DNA of 11,474 nucleotides from assembly GCA_905215015.1 (NCBI GenBank), contig CAJMOS010000096.1, positions 1-11,474 on the forward strand, read 5' to 3'. The position numbers and the translations under genes were made by a program. The stretch comes from an uncultured bacterium (GTDB lineage Bacteria > Spirochaetota > Spirochaetia > Sphaerochaetales > Sphaerochaetaceae). A model generated the notes under the pieces. It searched no databases, was not told the origin of the DNA, and saw only the letters and a list, made by a program, of their open reading frames with translations. This document shows positions 1 to 6,037 of the stretch, in pieces (position 1 is the stretch's first letter; the number at the start of each line of letters is the position of its first letter).

Positions 1-1
1 C

Positions 2-67
2 TTGGGCATCGCCTTCACCTCCACGGGGCACACCGTCCAGGAGTGGAAGGAAGAGGTACTGGTCTGA
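2..67 (+). CDS. C-terminal end of an unrecognised plus-strand gene (partial at left edge)
   Basis: Twenty-one codons are open from the left edge to a TGA at 65-67 and read LGIAFTSTGHTVQEWKEEVL plus a final Val. Nearly all third positions are G or C, as in the intact genes further right, and this favours this frame over the other five. The peptide is too short for me to name a family. The gene runs convergently towards the broken minus-strand radical SAM gene. An inverted repeat follows the stop by about a dozen bases. The alternative is chance; the codon pattern is the only real support. Confidence 0.4.
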   Translation: MGIAFTSTGHTVQEWKEEVLV

Positions 68-78
68 TCTGAAGGGAG

Positions 79-101
79 CGAATCGGGTTGTACCCGACTC
101 G
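79..101 (+). terminator. Inverted repeat after the left-edge gene, possible weak terminator
   Basis: TCGGGT (83-88) and ACCCGA (92-97) pair perfectly around a TGT loop. CGA (79-81) and TCG (99-101) extend the stem beyond one A/C mismatch. It lies 11 bases after the stop at 67, a normal place for a terminator. No T-run follows, only TATCTCG, so termination is weak or lost. It could be chance. Confidence 0.3.
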
Positions 102-459
102 TATCTCGTACACCCGGAAAACACGTACCGGATATCCCTGACACCGTGAAGCGCTCCTGCGTGGCATCCTACGAAATCTGTATCGCGCCTTCTTTATTCC
201 GGACAACGTCTGATTGTACACTCAACTTCCGGAAGCGTCTTTTCCAAAGCCAGGTTTGACTGTGTAGTCATTTCCGTCAAGCTTGATTCCTGCCAATCCG
301 TGACGGCAAATAGTCGGATTGGACTGCCCGCAGCTTGACGCCTTCTGCCATGTGCCTTCGGTCTTCCTGCGCACCTCGGCCATGGATGTGGTGGCCGTTG
401 CTTGGACAAGAATGTCGGGCTGCCTGTGAGGGGCTTCCCGCAACCGGATCGTACGTCTC
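102..459. other. About 360 bases without a recognisable gene
   Basis: No frame on either strand gives a protein I recognise, no ribosome-binding site leads an open frame, and I see no RNA gene or tandem repeat. The minus strand here lies directly downstream of the broken radical SAM gene. One minus frame over about 222-400 looks mildly protein-like (for example GIKLDGNDYTVKPGFG). It could therefore be a further decayed gene of the same cluster, but I cannot identify it. Confidence 0.4.
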
Positions 460-1468
460 TCAGAAGTTTTTCCAGCATTCGGAATCTTCGGAACAGAAGA
501 TCCCATTCGTCACTTTAGCGACCGCTGGACAGCCCATGGACCATGCAACAGCCCGCACCTCGCGCATTTGGAGAACTTGTCGTACTGTCGGTATGCCTCC
601 ATAGGTCCCAGCCACAAGTCGCTGAGTTTGGTGTCAGCGATATTCCTCCCCTGCTCTCCGCAACTCGCCTGTAGGCGTAGTCATCTCCAGTGGGAAGGAT
701 GGTAAGGTGACAGTTTTCACAATTATATGTCCAATATATCATGCCTTTTACGGTATTTTTTATTTGGTATAAAATCTTTAATTTCGTCCTGACACAACGT
801 CCAAAGGTGATTCTTTCGGTTGAAGTACGTCACGCAATCCGGATTTTTCTCGTTCTCTCGCACGTGGCAAGCAGGTTCCGGTATTCAAGGGAGTGATGCC
901 AGTGCTTTTTGCCGAACTGGTCGGCACATACCGCGCGAAGGCAAAGACGTCCGCCTTGTATTTCACGACGGTATCGATGGTTTCGGGAAGTTCCTTGCCA
1001 TTGACCGAGGAGACGATGGCCATGAGCATGCTTGTGACGCTGGCCTTCTTGATGGTGGCTGTTTTTTCCAAGGTCGCCTTGAAGGCCCGGCATGCGAAAC
1101 CTGTCATGGGTCTTCTCCATCCCGTCAATGGAAAGCTGGTACTTGTCACAGCCACAGTCGGCGAGCCATTTGCAGACCTTGCCATCAGGATGGAAAGGGT
1201 TCCTCAGGATGGTAAACGGAATCCCCTTTTCCTTGACAAGACCCGGCAATCTCCAGAAATCGGGGTGCAGGATCGGGTTGTCTCCGGTGATATGCAGGCA
1301 AGGCAATCGGTCAAGGGTCCTGCAGAAATCCTCGATATTCGCCAACGTCAGCACCATCTGGTCCCACTTCATAGGCTTGTCCGCATGTTCCGCGAATAGG
1401 TAGCAATGCTTGCAACGCTGGTCACAGGCTTCAGTGATATGCCATTGAAAGGCGAAATACTCACCCAT
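460..1468 (-). pseudogene. Radical SAM/SPASM peptide maturase, ACGX-system type, broken by frameshifts
   Basis: The gene starts at ATG 1468 (GEYFAFQWHITEACDQRCKHCY) with an intact radical SAM CxxxCxxC motif, CDQRCKHC. Homology-like sequence then jumps between frames at least six times: to about 1085 (DKYQLSIDGMEKTHDRF), 1083-886 (VSSVNGKELPETIDTVVKY), 886-855 (EYRNLLATCERTR), about 855-790 (NPDCVTYFNRKNHLWTL), 742-640 (NCHLTILPTGDDYAYRR), 640-541 (LSDLWLGPMEAYRQYDKFSK), and 535-460 (GCPAVAKVTNGIF ... ECWKNF, TGA at 460-462). The order matches a complete maturase of about 335 residues with a C-terminal SPASM domain that would hold auxiliary 4Fe-4S clusters. Conserved residues have also changed: the expected TGGDP is TGDNP, the expected YACRR is YAYRR, and a Cys before GCPAVA is missing. 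The family modifies small ribosomal peptides. Assignment to the ACGX subtype rests on my memory of the family and on the ACG-repeat peptide remnant directly upstream. It is certainly non-functional as read. Confidence 0.8.
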
Positions 1469-1566
1469 CAATCACGTCCCAGCCAGCGGATCGCCCCGGC
1501 AGGGCAATGCTCGAAGCAGTTCCCGCACTGAAGGCAGTGCAAAGGATCGATGGGATAGGGATCCAG
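1468..1566 (-). pseudogene. 4Fe-4S ferredoxin-like segment just before the radical SAM gene
   Basis: The frame reads DPYPIDPLHCLQCGNCFEHC then PAGAIRWLGRD and ends in TGA at 1468-1470. It has a textbook single-cluster motif CxxCxxCxxxCP (codons within 1504-1536). The stop overlaps the maturase ATG as TGATG, implying translational coupling in the ancestor. The frame stays open upstream to a GTG at 1662, but no ribosome-binding site precedes it. From about 1566 to 1658 a different frame carries the ACG-repeat peptide. Either a frameshift near 1566 has split a peptide-ferredoxin fusion, or an intergenic piece has been lost between two genes. A short ferredoxin could supply electrons or a cluster to the maturase. 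That role is inference. Confidence 0.5.
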
Positions 1567-1684
1567 TCCTTCTTGCCAGCACCGCATGCGCTGCCACAGG
1601 CAGTCTCCGGCTTTGAGGCCCCGCAGGCAAAGATGGAGTTTTCCTTCGCATGATTCATCCACCGTACAAATTCTCCAATGTCAT
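1566..1684 (-). pseudogene. ACG-repeat (ACGX-type) precursor peptide, frameshifted
   Basis: AAGGAG at 1692-1697 sits seven bases before ATG 1684, a good start. The frame from this ATG gives only nine codons (MTLENLYGG) before TGA. Restoring one G between 1672 and 1673 gives the leader MTLEEFVRWMNHAKENSIF, followed by three ACG units: ACGA, ACGS and ACGA, separated by SKPET after the first and followed by GKKD. The three ACG tripeptides (1578-1628) use different codons (GCC TGC GGG, GCC TGT GGC, GCA TGC GGT). This is not a DNA repeat; it looks like selection on the peptide. Such repeat peptides are substrates of the neighbouring maturase type, with Cys or adjacent residues probably modified; the product chemistry is unknown to me. 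No gene finder would call this interrupted, tiny gene. Confidence 0.6.
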
Positions 1685-1691
1685 TTGCCCG

Positions 1692-1697
1692 CTCCTT
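1692..1697 (-). promoter_or_regulatory. Ribosome-binding site of the broken ACG-repeat peptide
   Basis: The minus strand reads AAGGAG, seven bases before ATG 1684. It decides the start of the precursor remnant over the later in-frame ATG at 1658, which has no useful spacing to a Shine-Dalgarno. No convincing promoter is visible in the roughly 80 bases between it and the upstream stop at 1768. Confidence 0.5.
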
Positions 1698-1767
1698 CCA
1701 TAAAATGCTTTTATCGTAGCCAGCCTTACCGGATTATGGGAATGAAAGATTGTCATCATTCATTCCG

Positions 1768-2031
1768 TTATTTGTTTCCAGATGGAACCAGATAGGGGCT
1801 TAGGCATTCCGCCGTCTTGAGGAACGCGCCCGTGAGGGAATCCCTGACTTTCAGGTTCTGGATCCGGTAGTAGACGCCAAAAGGAGCACAAGCGGATTCA
1901 CTCCATGAGGGGATGCAAATGTCCGAGTGGACGACCATGTTTCCTGATTTTGTATGGAGGACTGCCAAAGGATGGTCCTTCCGTAGCAGACAATAGAAAT
2001 GATTCCTAATTAATTCTTTGAATCCCGCTGA
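1768..2031 (-). pseudogene. C-terminal fragment of a probable LysR-type regulator
   Basis: An open minus-strand frame from about 2031 to TAA at 1768-1770 reads, among other parts, ELIRNHFYCLLRKDHPLAV, VVHSDICIPSW and VRDSLTGAFLKTAE. The 'CLLRKDHPLA' stretch and the closing 'L...AFLK.A' stretch resemble the effector-binding domain and C-terminus of LysR regulators. The DNA-binding helix-turn-helix half is absent: an in-frame TAG lies at about 2034 and the oxidoreductase remnant starts on the opposite strand there. No start codon or ribosome-binding site leads it. Recognition is by eye on a short stretch, so another family with a periplasmic-binding-like fold is possible. The fragment cannot act as a regulator. 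Confidence 0.4.
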
Positions 2032-2034
2032 CTA

Positions 2035-2385
2035 ACGCACAAGGAAAGTAGAATGTCCATGCTCAAGGAGGCTGGAGCCGACGAGCGCGTACTCACCTCT
2101 CCGACGGTCCGTTGGCAGGGAAAACAAGCGGGGTGACCGAACTGCCCGGAGGCAATTTCAGCACCAGTGATTTCTACCCGATCCAGCAGATTCCCAATGG
2201 CGTCCATCTGACCGGTTTCCATTCGAATTTCCCGAAAGGGAAGACATGCAGGACATCTTCTTCATTCCCATCACCTCCGACCCCGGATTGGTGCGAAGCA
2301 TCCCTTCAGCCAGATTTGTGACGCATTGGTCGACCAGGACAACCACAAGGCAAACGGCAAGATTGTCGTCACTCTGGAGGATTGA
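2035..2385 (+). pseudogene. C-terminal fragment of a zinc-binding (quinone oxidoreductase-like) dehydrogenase
   Basis: Three plus-strand frames in turn give pieces of a medium-chain dehydrogenase C-terminus. They are MLKEAGADERVLTSPTVRWQ from 2059, GGNFSTSDFYPIQQIPNGVH and LTGFHSNFP to about 2235, FPEREDMQDIFF to about 2265, and finally HHLRPRIGAKHPFSQICDAL and HKANGKIVVTLED to TGA 2383-2385. The pattern 'cofactor-fold AGAD, then LTGFHS...EDM, then P.IG...PF.Q..DAL......GKIV' is that of zinc-binding alcohol dehydrogenase/quinone oxidoreductases. At least two frameshifts are needed. The N-terminal GroES-like half and most of the nucleotide-binding fold are missing upstream. It is a dead gene. 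The family call is moderately sure from the ordered motifs. Confidence 0.6.
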
Positions 2386-2409
2386 AGGCGTCCCAGCCTC
2401 GCTGCAAGC

Positions 2410-2445
2410 AAAAGGATTCCGCCCGGAGTGTGAGGGGCGGAATCC
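2410..2445 (-). terminator. Intrinsic terminator of the DUF3793-flavodoxin unit
   Basis: On the minus strand GGATTCCGCCC (2445-2435) pairs perfectly over 11 bp with GGGCGGAATCC (2424-2414) around a 10-base loop, and TTTTGCTTG follows. It lies 48 bases beyond the flavodoxin stop at 2494. It also stands 28 bases after the stop of the plus-strand oxidoreductase remnant, so it may once have served both convergent genes. No T-run follows on the plus side. Confidence 0.85.
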
Positions 2446-2493
2446 ATATCGGAAATCCTTCGAGACAACTATCCCATCCAATGGGTCCGAAGT

Positions 2494-2913
2494 TTAACCA
2501 ACCAATGTTTCTCCAAGGGCGATGCAGGCCTTGCGGGCATCGTCATCAGGAGCATTCTCGCAGACGACGGTGTCCACCACGACAGCCCCGTCGTTCTCTG
2601 CCCGTTCCTTCCAGGAGTCCATGTACGCACCGCCACCCCAGCCATACGAGCCGAACAGGGCGATCCTCTTTCCACGCAGGGAACCTTCGACAGAGGCGAA
2701 CATCGGCTCGAACTCGCTCTCTTCCAGAACCTCGTCCCCCATCGCGGGGCATCCAAACGCGATCGCGTCATATGCCGCCACCTCGTCAGGAGTGAACGAG
2801 GTGGCAAGCATCTCCTCGACCTCCGCTCCCTTGGCCTTCGCCGCCTCGGCTATGCAGTCCGCCATCGCCTGGGTATTTCCCGTCCCGCTCCAGTACACTA
2901 TCGCGACTTTCAT
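2494..2913 (-). CDS. Short-chain flavodoxin
   Basis: The product has 139 residues, the usual size of a short flavodoxin. It starts MKVAIVYWSGTGNTQAM, with the FMN phosphate-binding loop SGTGNT at residues 9-14. The loop FGCPAMGDE (53-61) and the 90s loop GSYGWGGG (88-95) would hold the isoalloxazine ring. There is no signal peptide or membrane segment, so it is a cytoplasmic FMN electron carrier. Flavodoxins commonly replace ferredoxin under iron shortage. An open frame continues upstream, but ATG 2913 is the start: AAGGAG precedes it at normal spacing, overlapping the end of the upstream DUF3793 gene, whose TAA is five bases away. The two genes are therefore co-transcribed and probably coupled. 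A strong terminator follows. The electron donor and acceptor cannot be told from the sequence. Confidence 0.93.
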   Translation of the reverse strand: MKVAIVYWSGTGNTQAMADCIAEAAKAKGAEVEEMLATSFTPDEVAAYDAIAFGCPAMGDEVLEESEFEPMFASVEGSLRGKRIALFGSYGWGGGAYMDSWKERAENDGAVVVDTVVCENAPDDDARKACIALGETLVG

Positions 2914-2918
2914 ATTCC

Positions 2919-3458
2919 TTACTCCTTCACCGCAAGCTTCTCGACGGGCATGCCCTTCTCGTAGAGCCCGCAGTACGTATGTGTGCATTTCTTGAACATT
3001 GTGAACTTCCGCTGTGCCTGTTCCTTGTTTCCGAACGCCTTCCAGCATCCCACGCAACAGGCATCGGAGCGATGGTGGATGAAGGCCTCGACGTCCTCCG
3101 GCGGATATCCGAGGAAAAGCCCGACCTCATGGGGAAAGCAACCGCCATCCCGGCCAAAACGCCGGACGAGCTGCATCACCATCCGTCCCTCGCTTCCGGA
3201 CGCATATCCCTGCTCCATAAGAATCCGTCGGGCACCAGGTGCCTGCAAATCCCTTTCCAACCGTCCTGGCCGGTAGAGATAGACAAGCGTCCTCTGGCGC
3301 GAATGGATCGGAATCATCCGAAGGCCCTTGGGAACCAGTTTCCGGTTCATCTTGCGGATATCTGCACGCAACAGGACATCATCGCAAGGAAACAGGTTGC
3401 CGGTCTTGATGCCAGCCAGCGTAGGGGAACACTGCCGAACCACTCTCTCGTCTGACAT
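2919..3458 (-). CDS. DUF3793 family protein
   Basis: The 179-residue soluble protein matches the DUF3793 pattern as I know it. It has CSPTLAGIKTGNLF near the N-terminus (10-23), FPHEVGLFLGYPPEDV (108-123), then a cysteine-rich C-terminal part with C134, C135, C138, C158 and C163 (CCVGCWKAF, KKCTHTYC). ATG 3458 (MSDERVV) is chosen because GGAGG lies five bases before it; the ATG twelve bases further upstream would leave the Shine-Dalgarno inside the gene. The biochemical function is unknown. Genes of this family often sit beside flavodoxin or iron-transport genes in anaerobes, and here it is the first gene of a unit with flavodoxin. The cysteine cluster could bind a metal or an iron-sulfur cluster, which is inference. 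A role in the iron-limitation response fits the palindrome in its leader. Confidence 0.9.
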   Translation of the reverse strand: MSDERVVRQCSPTLAGIKTGNLFPCDDVLLRADIRKMNRKLVPKGLRMIPIHSRQRTLVYLYRPGRLERDLQAPGARRILMEQGYASGSEGRMVMQLVRRFGRDGGCFPHEVGLFLGYPPEDVEAFIHHRSDACCVGCWKAFGNKEQAQRKFTMFKKCTHTYCGLYEKGMPVEKLAVKE

Positions 3459-3473
3459 CGCAACCTCCATTTG

Positions 3474-3489
3474 GTTAGGATTTCCTAAC
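3474..3489. promoter_or_regulatory. Palindromic operator, DtxR/IdeR-like, in the leader of the DUF3793-flavodoxin unit
   Basis: The site reads GTTAGGATTTCCTAAC on the plus strand: perfect 7-bp arms GTTAGGA and TCCTAAC with two central bases. TTAGG...CCTAA half-sites are the hallmark of boxes bound by iron-dependent DtxR/IdeR repressors. It spans about +5 to +20 of the predicted transcript and ends 15 bases before the start codon, so a bound repressor would block transcription. Regulator identity is inferred; a manganese or zinc sensor of the same family, or a small-loop RNA hairpin, is possible. Confidence 0.6.
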
Positions 3490-3500
3490 TCACATCTCAG

Positions 3501-3529
3501 ACAATACAGAATCCGCCAGCGGCAGTCAA
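3501..3529 (-). promoter_or_regulatory. Sigma70-type promoter of the DUF3793-flavodoxin unit
   Basis: The minus strand carries TTGACT (3529-3524) and TATTGT (3506-3501) with exactly 17 bases between, close to the TTGACA/TATAAT consensus at ideal spacing. The transcript would start near 3494, about 36 bases before ATG 3458, and run straight into the palindromic operator. The promoter separates this unit from the glycosaminoglycan operon that ends at 3598. Confidence 0.8.
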
Positions 3530-3541
3530 GTACATTTTTTC

Positions 3542-3564
3542 AAAAAAGAGAACGTTTCGTTTCC
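3542..3564 (-). terminator. Weak intrinsic terminator after the glycosaminoglycan operon
   Basis: On the minus strand GGAAACG (3564-3558) can pair with CGTTCTC (3554-3548) around AAA, with one mismatch and one G-T pair, and TTTTTT follows directly. It lies 34 bases after the kinase stop. The stem is short and imperfect, so read-through into the DUF3793 unit is likely to some degree. Confidence 0.35.
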
Positions 3565-3597
3565 AACGGAGCCGGAAAGAGCCAGGACTTCCCTTTT

Positions 3598-4665
3598 TTA
3601 CCCGTGAAGGATTGGCCGCTTTGCCTCCATCGCCTTGACCAATGCGATCTGGCAACGGGCCCGATCCAGGTTGTGCCCGGGGCGGTCGATGTGGTAGTAG
3701 ACATCTCCGGCAAGGTAATCGGAAAGGAAACGGACGGCCATGATCTGGGTCATGACGATCCCGCTCCCGGCCAGCAGGCACCGCTCCGACCCTGTCAGGA
3801 ATTTGGCCTCGTCCTGGTAGCCCGCAAGGATTGCCTGGAAGAGCCCGGCATCGCAGTCCACCTTCTCCAGGTCGCGCTCGTCTTCCTCCGCGGTGTTGGA
3901 GGCGGTACGGAGCATGTCCCCCGTATCGAAGAGGACCGTACCCGGCATGACGGTATCCAAGTCGATCAGGCCGAGCACTTCTCCGCTGTCCTCGTCGAAG
4001 AGCACGTTGTCCAGCTTGGTGTCGTTGTGGGTGATGTGGAGCGGAAGTATGCCCCGTTCCATGCCTTCCCAGAGCACACATCCACGCCGTTTGCGCTCCA
4101 TGAGGAAATCGATCTCGCCGCCTACCGTGGCAAGCCGTCCCTTCGGATCCCGCCGCATCGCCTCCTCCAACTGCCGGTAGCGCATGCCCATGTCGTGAAA
4201 ACGAGGAATCGTCTCCGCGAGCATATGGCCGTCCAGCGTGCTGAGCAGGTTGTGGAAGCGGCCGACGGCGATGCCGAACTGGTAGGCCATGCGGGCATCA
4301 CTCAGCTTCTCGTAGGCCTTGGAACGTTCGATGAAGGGATAGACCCTCCAGAACTCGCCCTCCTCGTCCACCACGTAGGGTTTCCCCTCCCTCGAGGGGA
4401 TGACGCATAGGGATTTCCGGTCGGCCTCGGGATCGTCCTTCAATTGCCGCCGGATCCAGTTTGTCACCAGCAGGACGTTCTCCATCACCTTCTCGGGATG
4501 AGGGAACACCGTGCGGTTGATCCGCTGGAGAATGTAGCGCTTCCGCCCTCCGCTCTCGCGAAAGCTGCAGACGAAGGTGCTGTTGATATGTCCCTGGGTG
4601 TTGGCCTTTGCGGTCATGAAAACCCCGGGAATCGCGAACTTTCCGAGAAGTGCTTTTGGTGTCAT
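3598..4665 (-). CDS. N-acetylhexosamine 1-kinase-like phosphotransferase (APH fold)
   Basis: The 355-residue cytoplasmic protein has the size and motifs of NahK-type kinases in the aminoglycoside/choline phosphotransferase fold. The N-lobe has GHINSTF (25-31, nucleotide loop) and KRYILQRIN (42-50). The C-lobe has the catalytic HNDTKLDN (213-220, base Asp215) and the metal-binding IDLDTVMPGT (234-243). NahK phosphorylates GlcNAc or GalNAc at C1 with ATP. Its ATG overlaps the stop of the upstream sulfatase as ATGA, preceded by a GAGG-type site, so translation is coupled. As the last gene of a glycosaminoglycan operon it most likely traps the amino sugar released by the GH88 enzyme as the 1-phosphate, ready for uridylylation or conversion. 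Whether GalNAc or GlcNAc is preferred cannot be read. Another small-molecule kinase of the fold is the alternative. Confidence 0.82.
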   Translation of the reverse strand: MTPKALLGKFAIPGVFMTAKANTQGHINSTFVCSFRESGGRKRYILQRINRTVFPHPEKVMENVLLVTNWIRRQLKDDPEADRKSLCVIPSREGKPYVVDEEGEFWRVYPFIERSKAYEKLSDARMAYQFGIAVGRFHNLLSTLDGHMLAETIPRFHDMGMRYRQLEEAMRRDPKGRLATVGGEIDFLMERKRRGCVLWEGMERGILPLHITHNDTKLDNVLFDEDSGEVLGLIDLDTVMPGTVLFDTGDMLRTASNTAEEDERDLEKVDCDAGLFQAILAGYQDEAKFLTGSERCLLAGSGIVMTQIMAVRFLSDYLAGDVYYHIDRPGHNLDRARCQIALVKAMEAKRPILHG

Positions 4666-6032
4666 GCTTCCGCCTCGGGGGCAGTCGGTCCCTCGTGATG
4701 GCAGAAACCCAGCTCATGGCTTCTCCATCGTCTGTCCGCCTTCCAGGCAAGGCTCTCGAACGGATCGCGGCTTTCGCCGAGGTATTCCGTGAAAAGACGC
4801 CGCATCGCGGCGACCTCCTCGGGATGGCGGGAAGCGACGTTACGCTCCTCGAAAGGATCGGATGTGAGGTCATAATACTCCTCTCGCACTCCGGGTTCCA
4901 GGTAGCGTATGTAGGAGGCTGTCGGGGTGCGGACCAGACGGCAGGGAGAAACCGTATAGCCCCACTCGGTGTGCCATTGGCTGACCGCGTAGGGACGGTC
5001 AACCACACCGCCTTCACGCAGGAGGACGGAAAGGTCCTTGCCCCGGAAGGAAGCCGGTTTCTCCAGGCCCAGCAGGCCGCAGACCGTCGGAGCGATGTCG
5101 AGAAGCTCGGATAATCCCTGCAGGGTGCCGGGCCTGACATCCGGCCCGCTGATGAAGAGCGGGACCTCTACCGTTTCCCGGTACAGGCATACGTCCTTGG
5201 TCACCATGTGCCGGCTGGCCATCGAGTCGCCATGGTCGGACCAGAAGAGGATATAGCCGCCCAGCCCCTTGTCCCTCCATGCCTTGAGCACATCCCCGAT
5301 CATCTGGTCCACCAAAGTCAGGTAGCCTTGATAGGCTTTCAGATACTGCCGGAAAAGCAACGGGCTCCAGTGGGAGGCCTGGCCCTGCCGGATGTGGGTG
5401 CAGCAGAGATACTGTACAGGGGTACCCCGGTTCGCGATGTCGTCGAACTCGAAATTGGGCGGCAGTTCGGGAAGGTCGTCCGTTCCCGCATCGGGTCTGC
5501 CATCCTTGTGCAGCCCGACCCACCCGCAGATGTTGTGCGGATTGACGAAGTCGACCACCATGGAAAGCGGCCGGGACGACCGCCTTCCCTTCAGGAAATC
5601 GAGTGCCTTCTGGCGGGTAAAGACATCGTTGTAGGTATCGAAGTTGTACGGCAGCGACGGGGTGTCGGGAACGACCGTCTGTCCCTCTTCCTCGCACCAG
5701 AACCCTCCAAGGGCTCCCGCGTCATGCCGCTTTCCAAAATGGCGGGTCTCGTACCCGGCTTTGGCGAGCACCCTCCCCAAAGTCTCCACCGAGGAAGGAA
5801 CCGGACCGGCCGGCCACTTCCGGCCGTTGGAGAGCACGTTGGTCTCATGGGGATAGAGGCCGGACCAGAAACTGGCACGGGAGGGCTGGCAGAGCGGACA
5901 TTGGGTGATGCAGCACTCGGCGCTCCGGCTCATCGCGCGCAGCCGGTCCAGGTTCGGAGTCTCGTGTTTGCCCGCAAGGGCGCGCGCGGACAACTGGTCG
6001 ACCACGACCATCAGGATGTTCTGCTGTTCCAT
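4662..6032 (-). CDS. Cytoplasmic type I sulfatase (CQPSR), second of two
   Basis: The 456-residue protein belongs to the alkaline phosphatase-like sulfatases. From ATG 6032 it shows VVVDQ (9-13, first metal Asp), the maturation motif CQPSRASFWSG from Cys48, which would be converted to formylglycine, GKRHD (100-104), NPHN (164-167), and SDHGDSMASRH near 265-275 with a metal-binding Asp-His. K279 follows in the usual place. It hydrolyses sulfate esters, here probably on a glycosaminoglycan disaccharide. No signal peptide is present, so it acts in the cytoplasm after import. ATG 6032 lies five bases past the GH88 stop with GGTGAG just before it. A longer frame beginning TTG at 6056 is possible but lacks a ribosome-binding site. 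The position desulfated (2-O, 4-O or 6-O) cannot be read. A formylglycine-generating enzyme (anSME or FGE) must be encoded elsewhere. Confidence 0.9.
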   Translation of the reverse strand: MEQQNILMVVVDQLSARALAGKHETPNLDRLRAMSRSAECCITQCPLCQPSRASFWSGLYPHETNVLSNGRKWPAGPVPSSVETLGRVLAKAGYETRHFGKRHDAGALGGFWCEEEGQTVVPDTPSLPYNFDTYNDVFTRQKALDFLKGRRSSRPLSMVVDFVNPHNICGWVGLHKDGRPDAGTDDLPELPPNFEFDDIANRGTPVQYLCCTHIRQGQASHWSPLLFRQYLKAYQGYLTLVDQMIGDVLKAWRDKGLGGYILFWSDHGDSMASRHMVTKDVCLYRETVEVPLFISGPDVRPGTLQGLSELLDIAPTVCGLLGLEKPASFRGKDLSVLLREGGVVDRPYAVSQWHTEWGYTVSPCRLVRTPTASYIRYLEPGVREEYYDLTSDPFEERNVASRHPEEVAAMRRLFTEYLGESRDPFESLAWKADRRWRSHELGFCHHEGPTAPEAEA

Positions 6033-6037
6033 GACTC

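Noticed and set aside
222..506. Minus-strand open frame after the maturase as a further gene
   Set aside because: It overlaps the true C-terminus of the maturase in another frame, has no ribosome-binding site and no recognisable motif; kept only as an unresolved note.
1578..1628. The three ACG units as a DNA tandem repeat
   Set aside because: The units differ in codon use and spacing, so there is no nucleotide repeat; the pattern exists only at peptide level.
2494..3057. Longer flavodoxin start upstream at 3057
   Set aside because: The extra 48 residues are antiparallel in style to nothing known and overlap the DUF3793 gene in another frame; ATG 2913 has its own AAGGAG and begins the canonical beta strand.
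3566..3600. Possible plus-strand terminator: GGAAAG, loop, CTTCCC, then TTTTTT
   Set aside because: The stem is only six pairs with a mismatch and no plus-strand gene lies upstream to be terminated.
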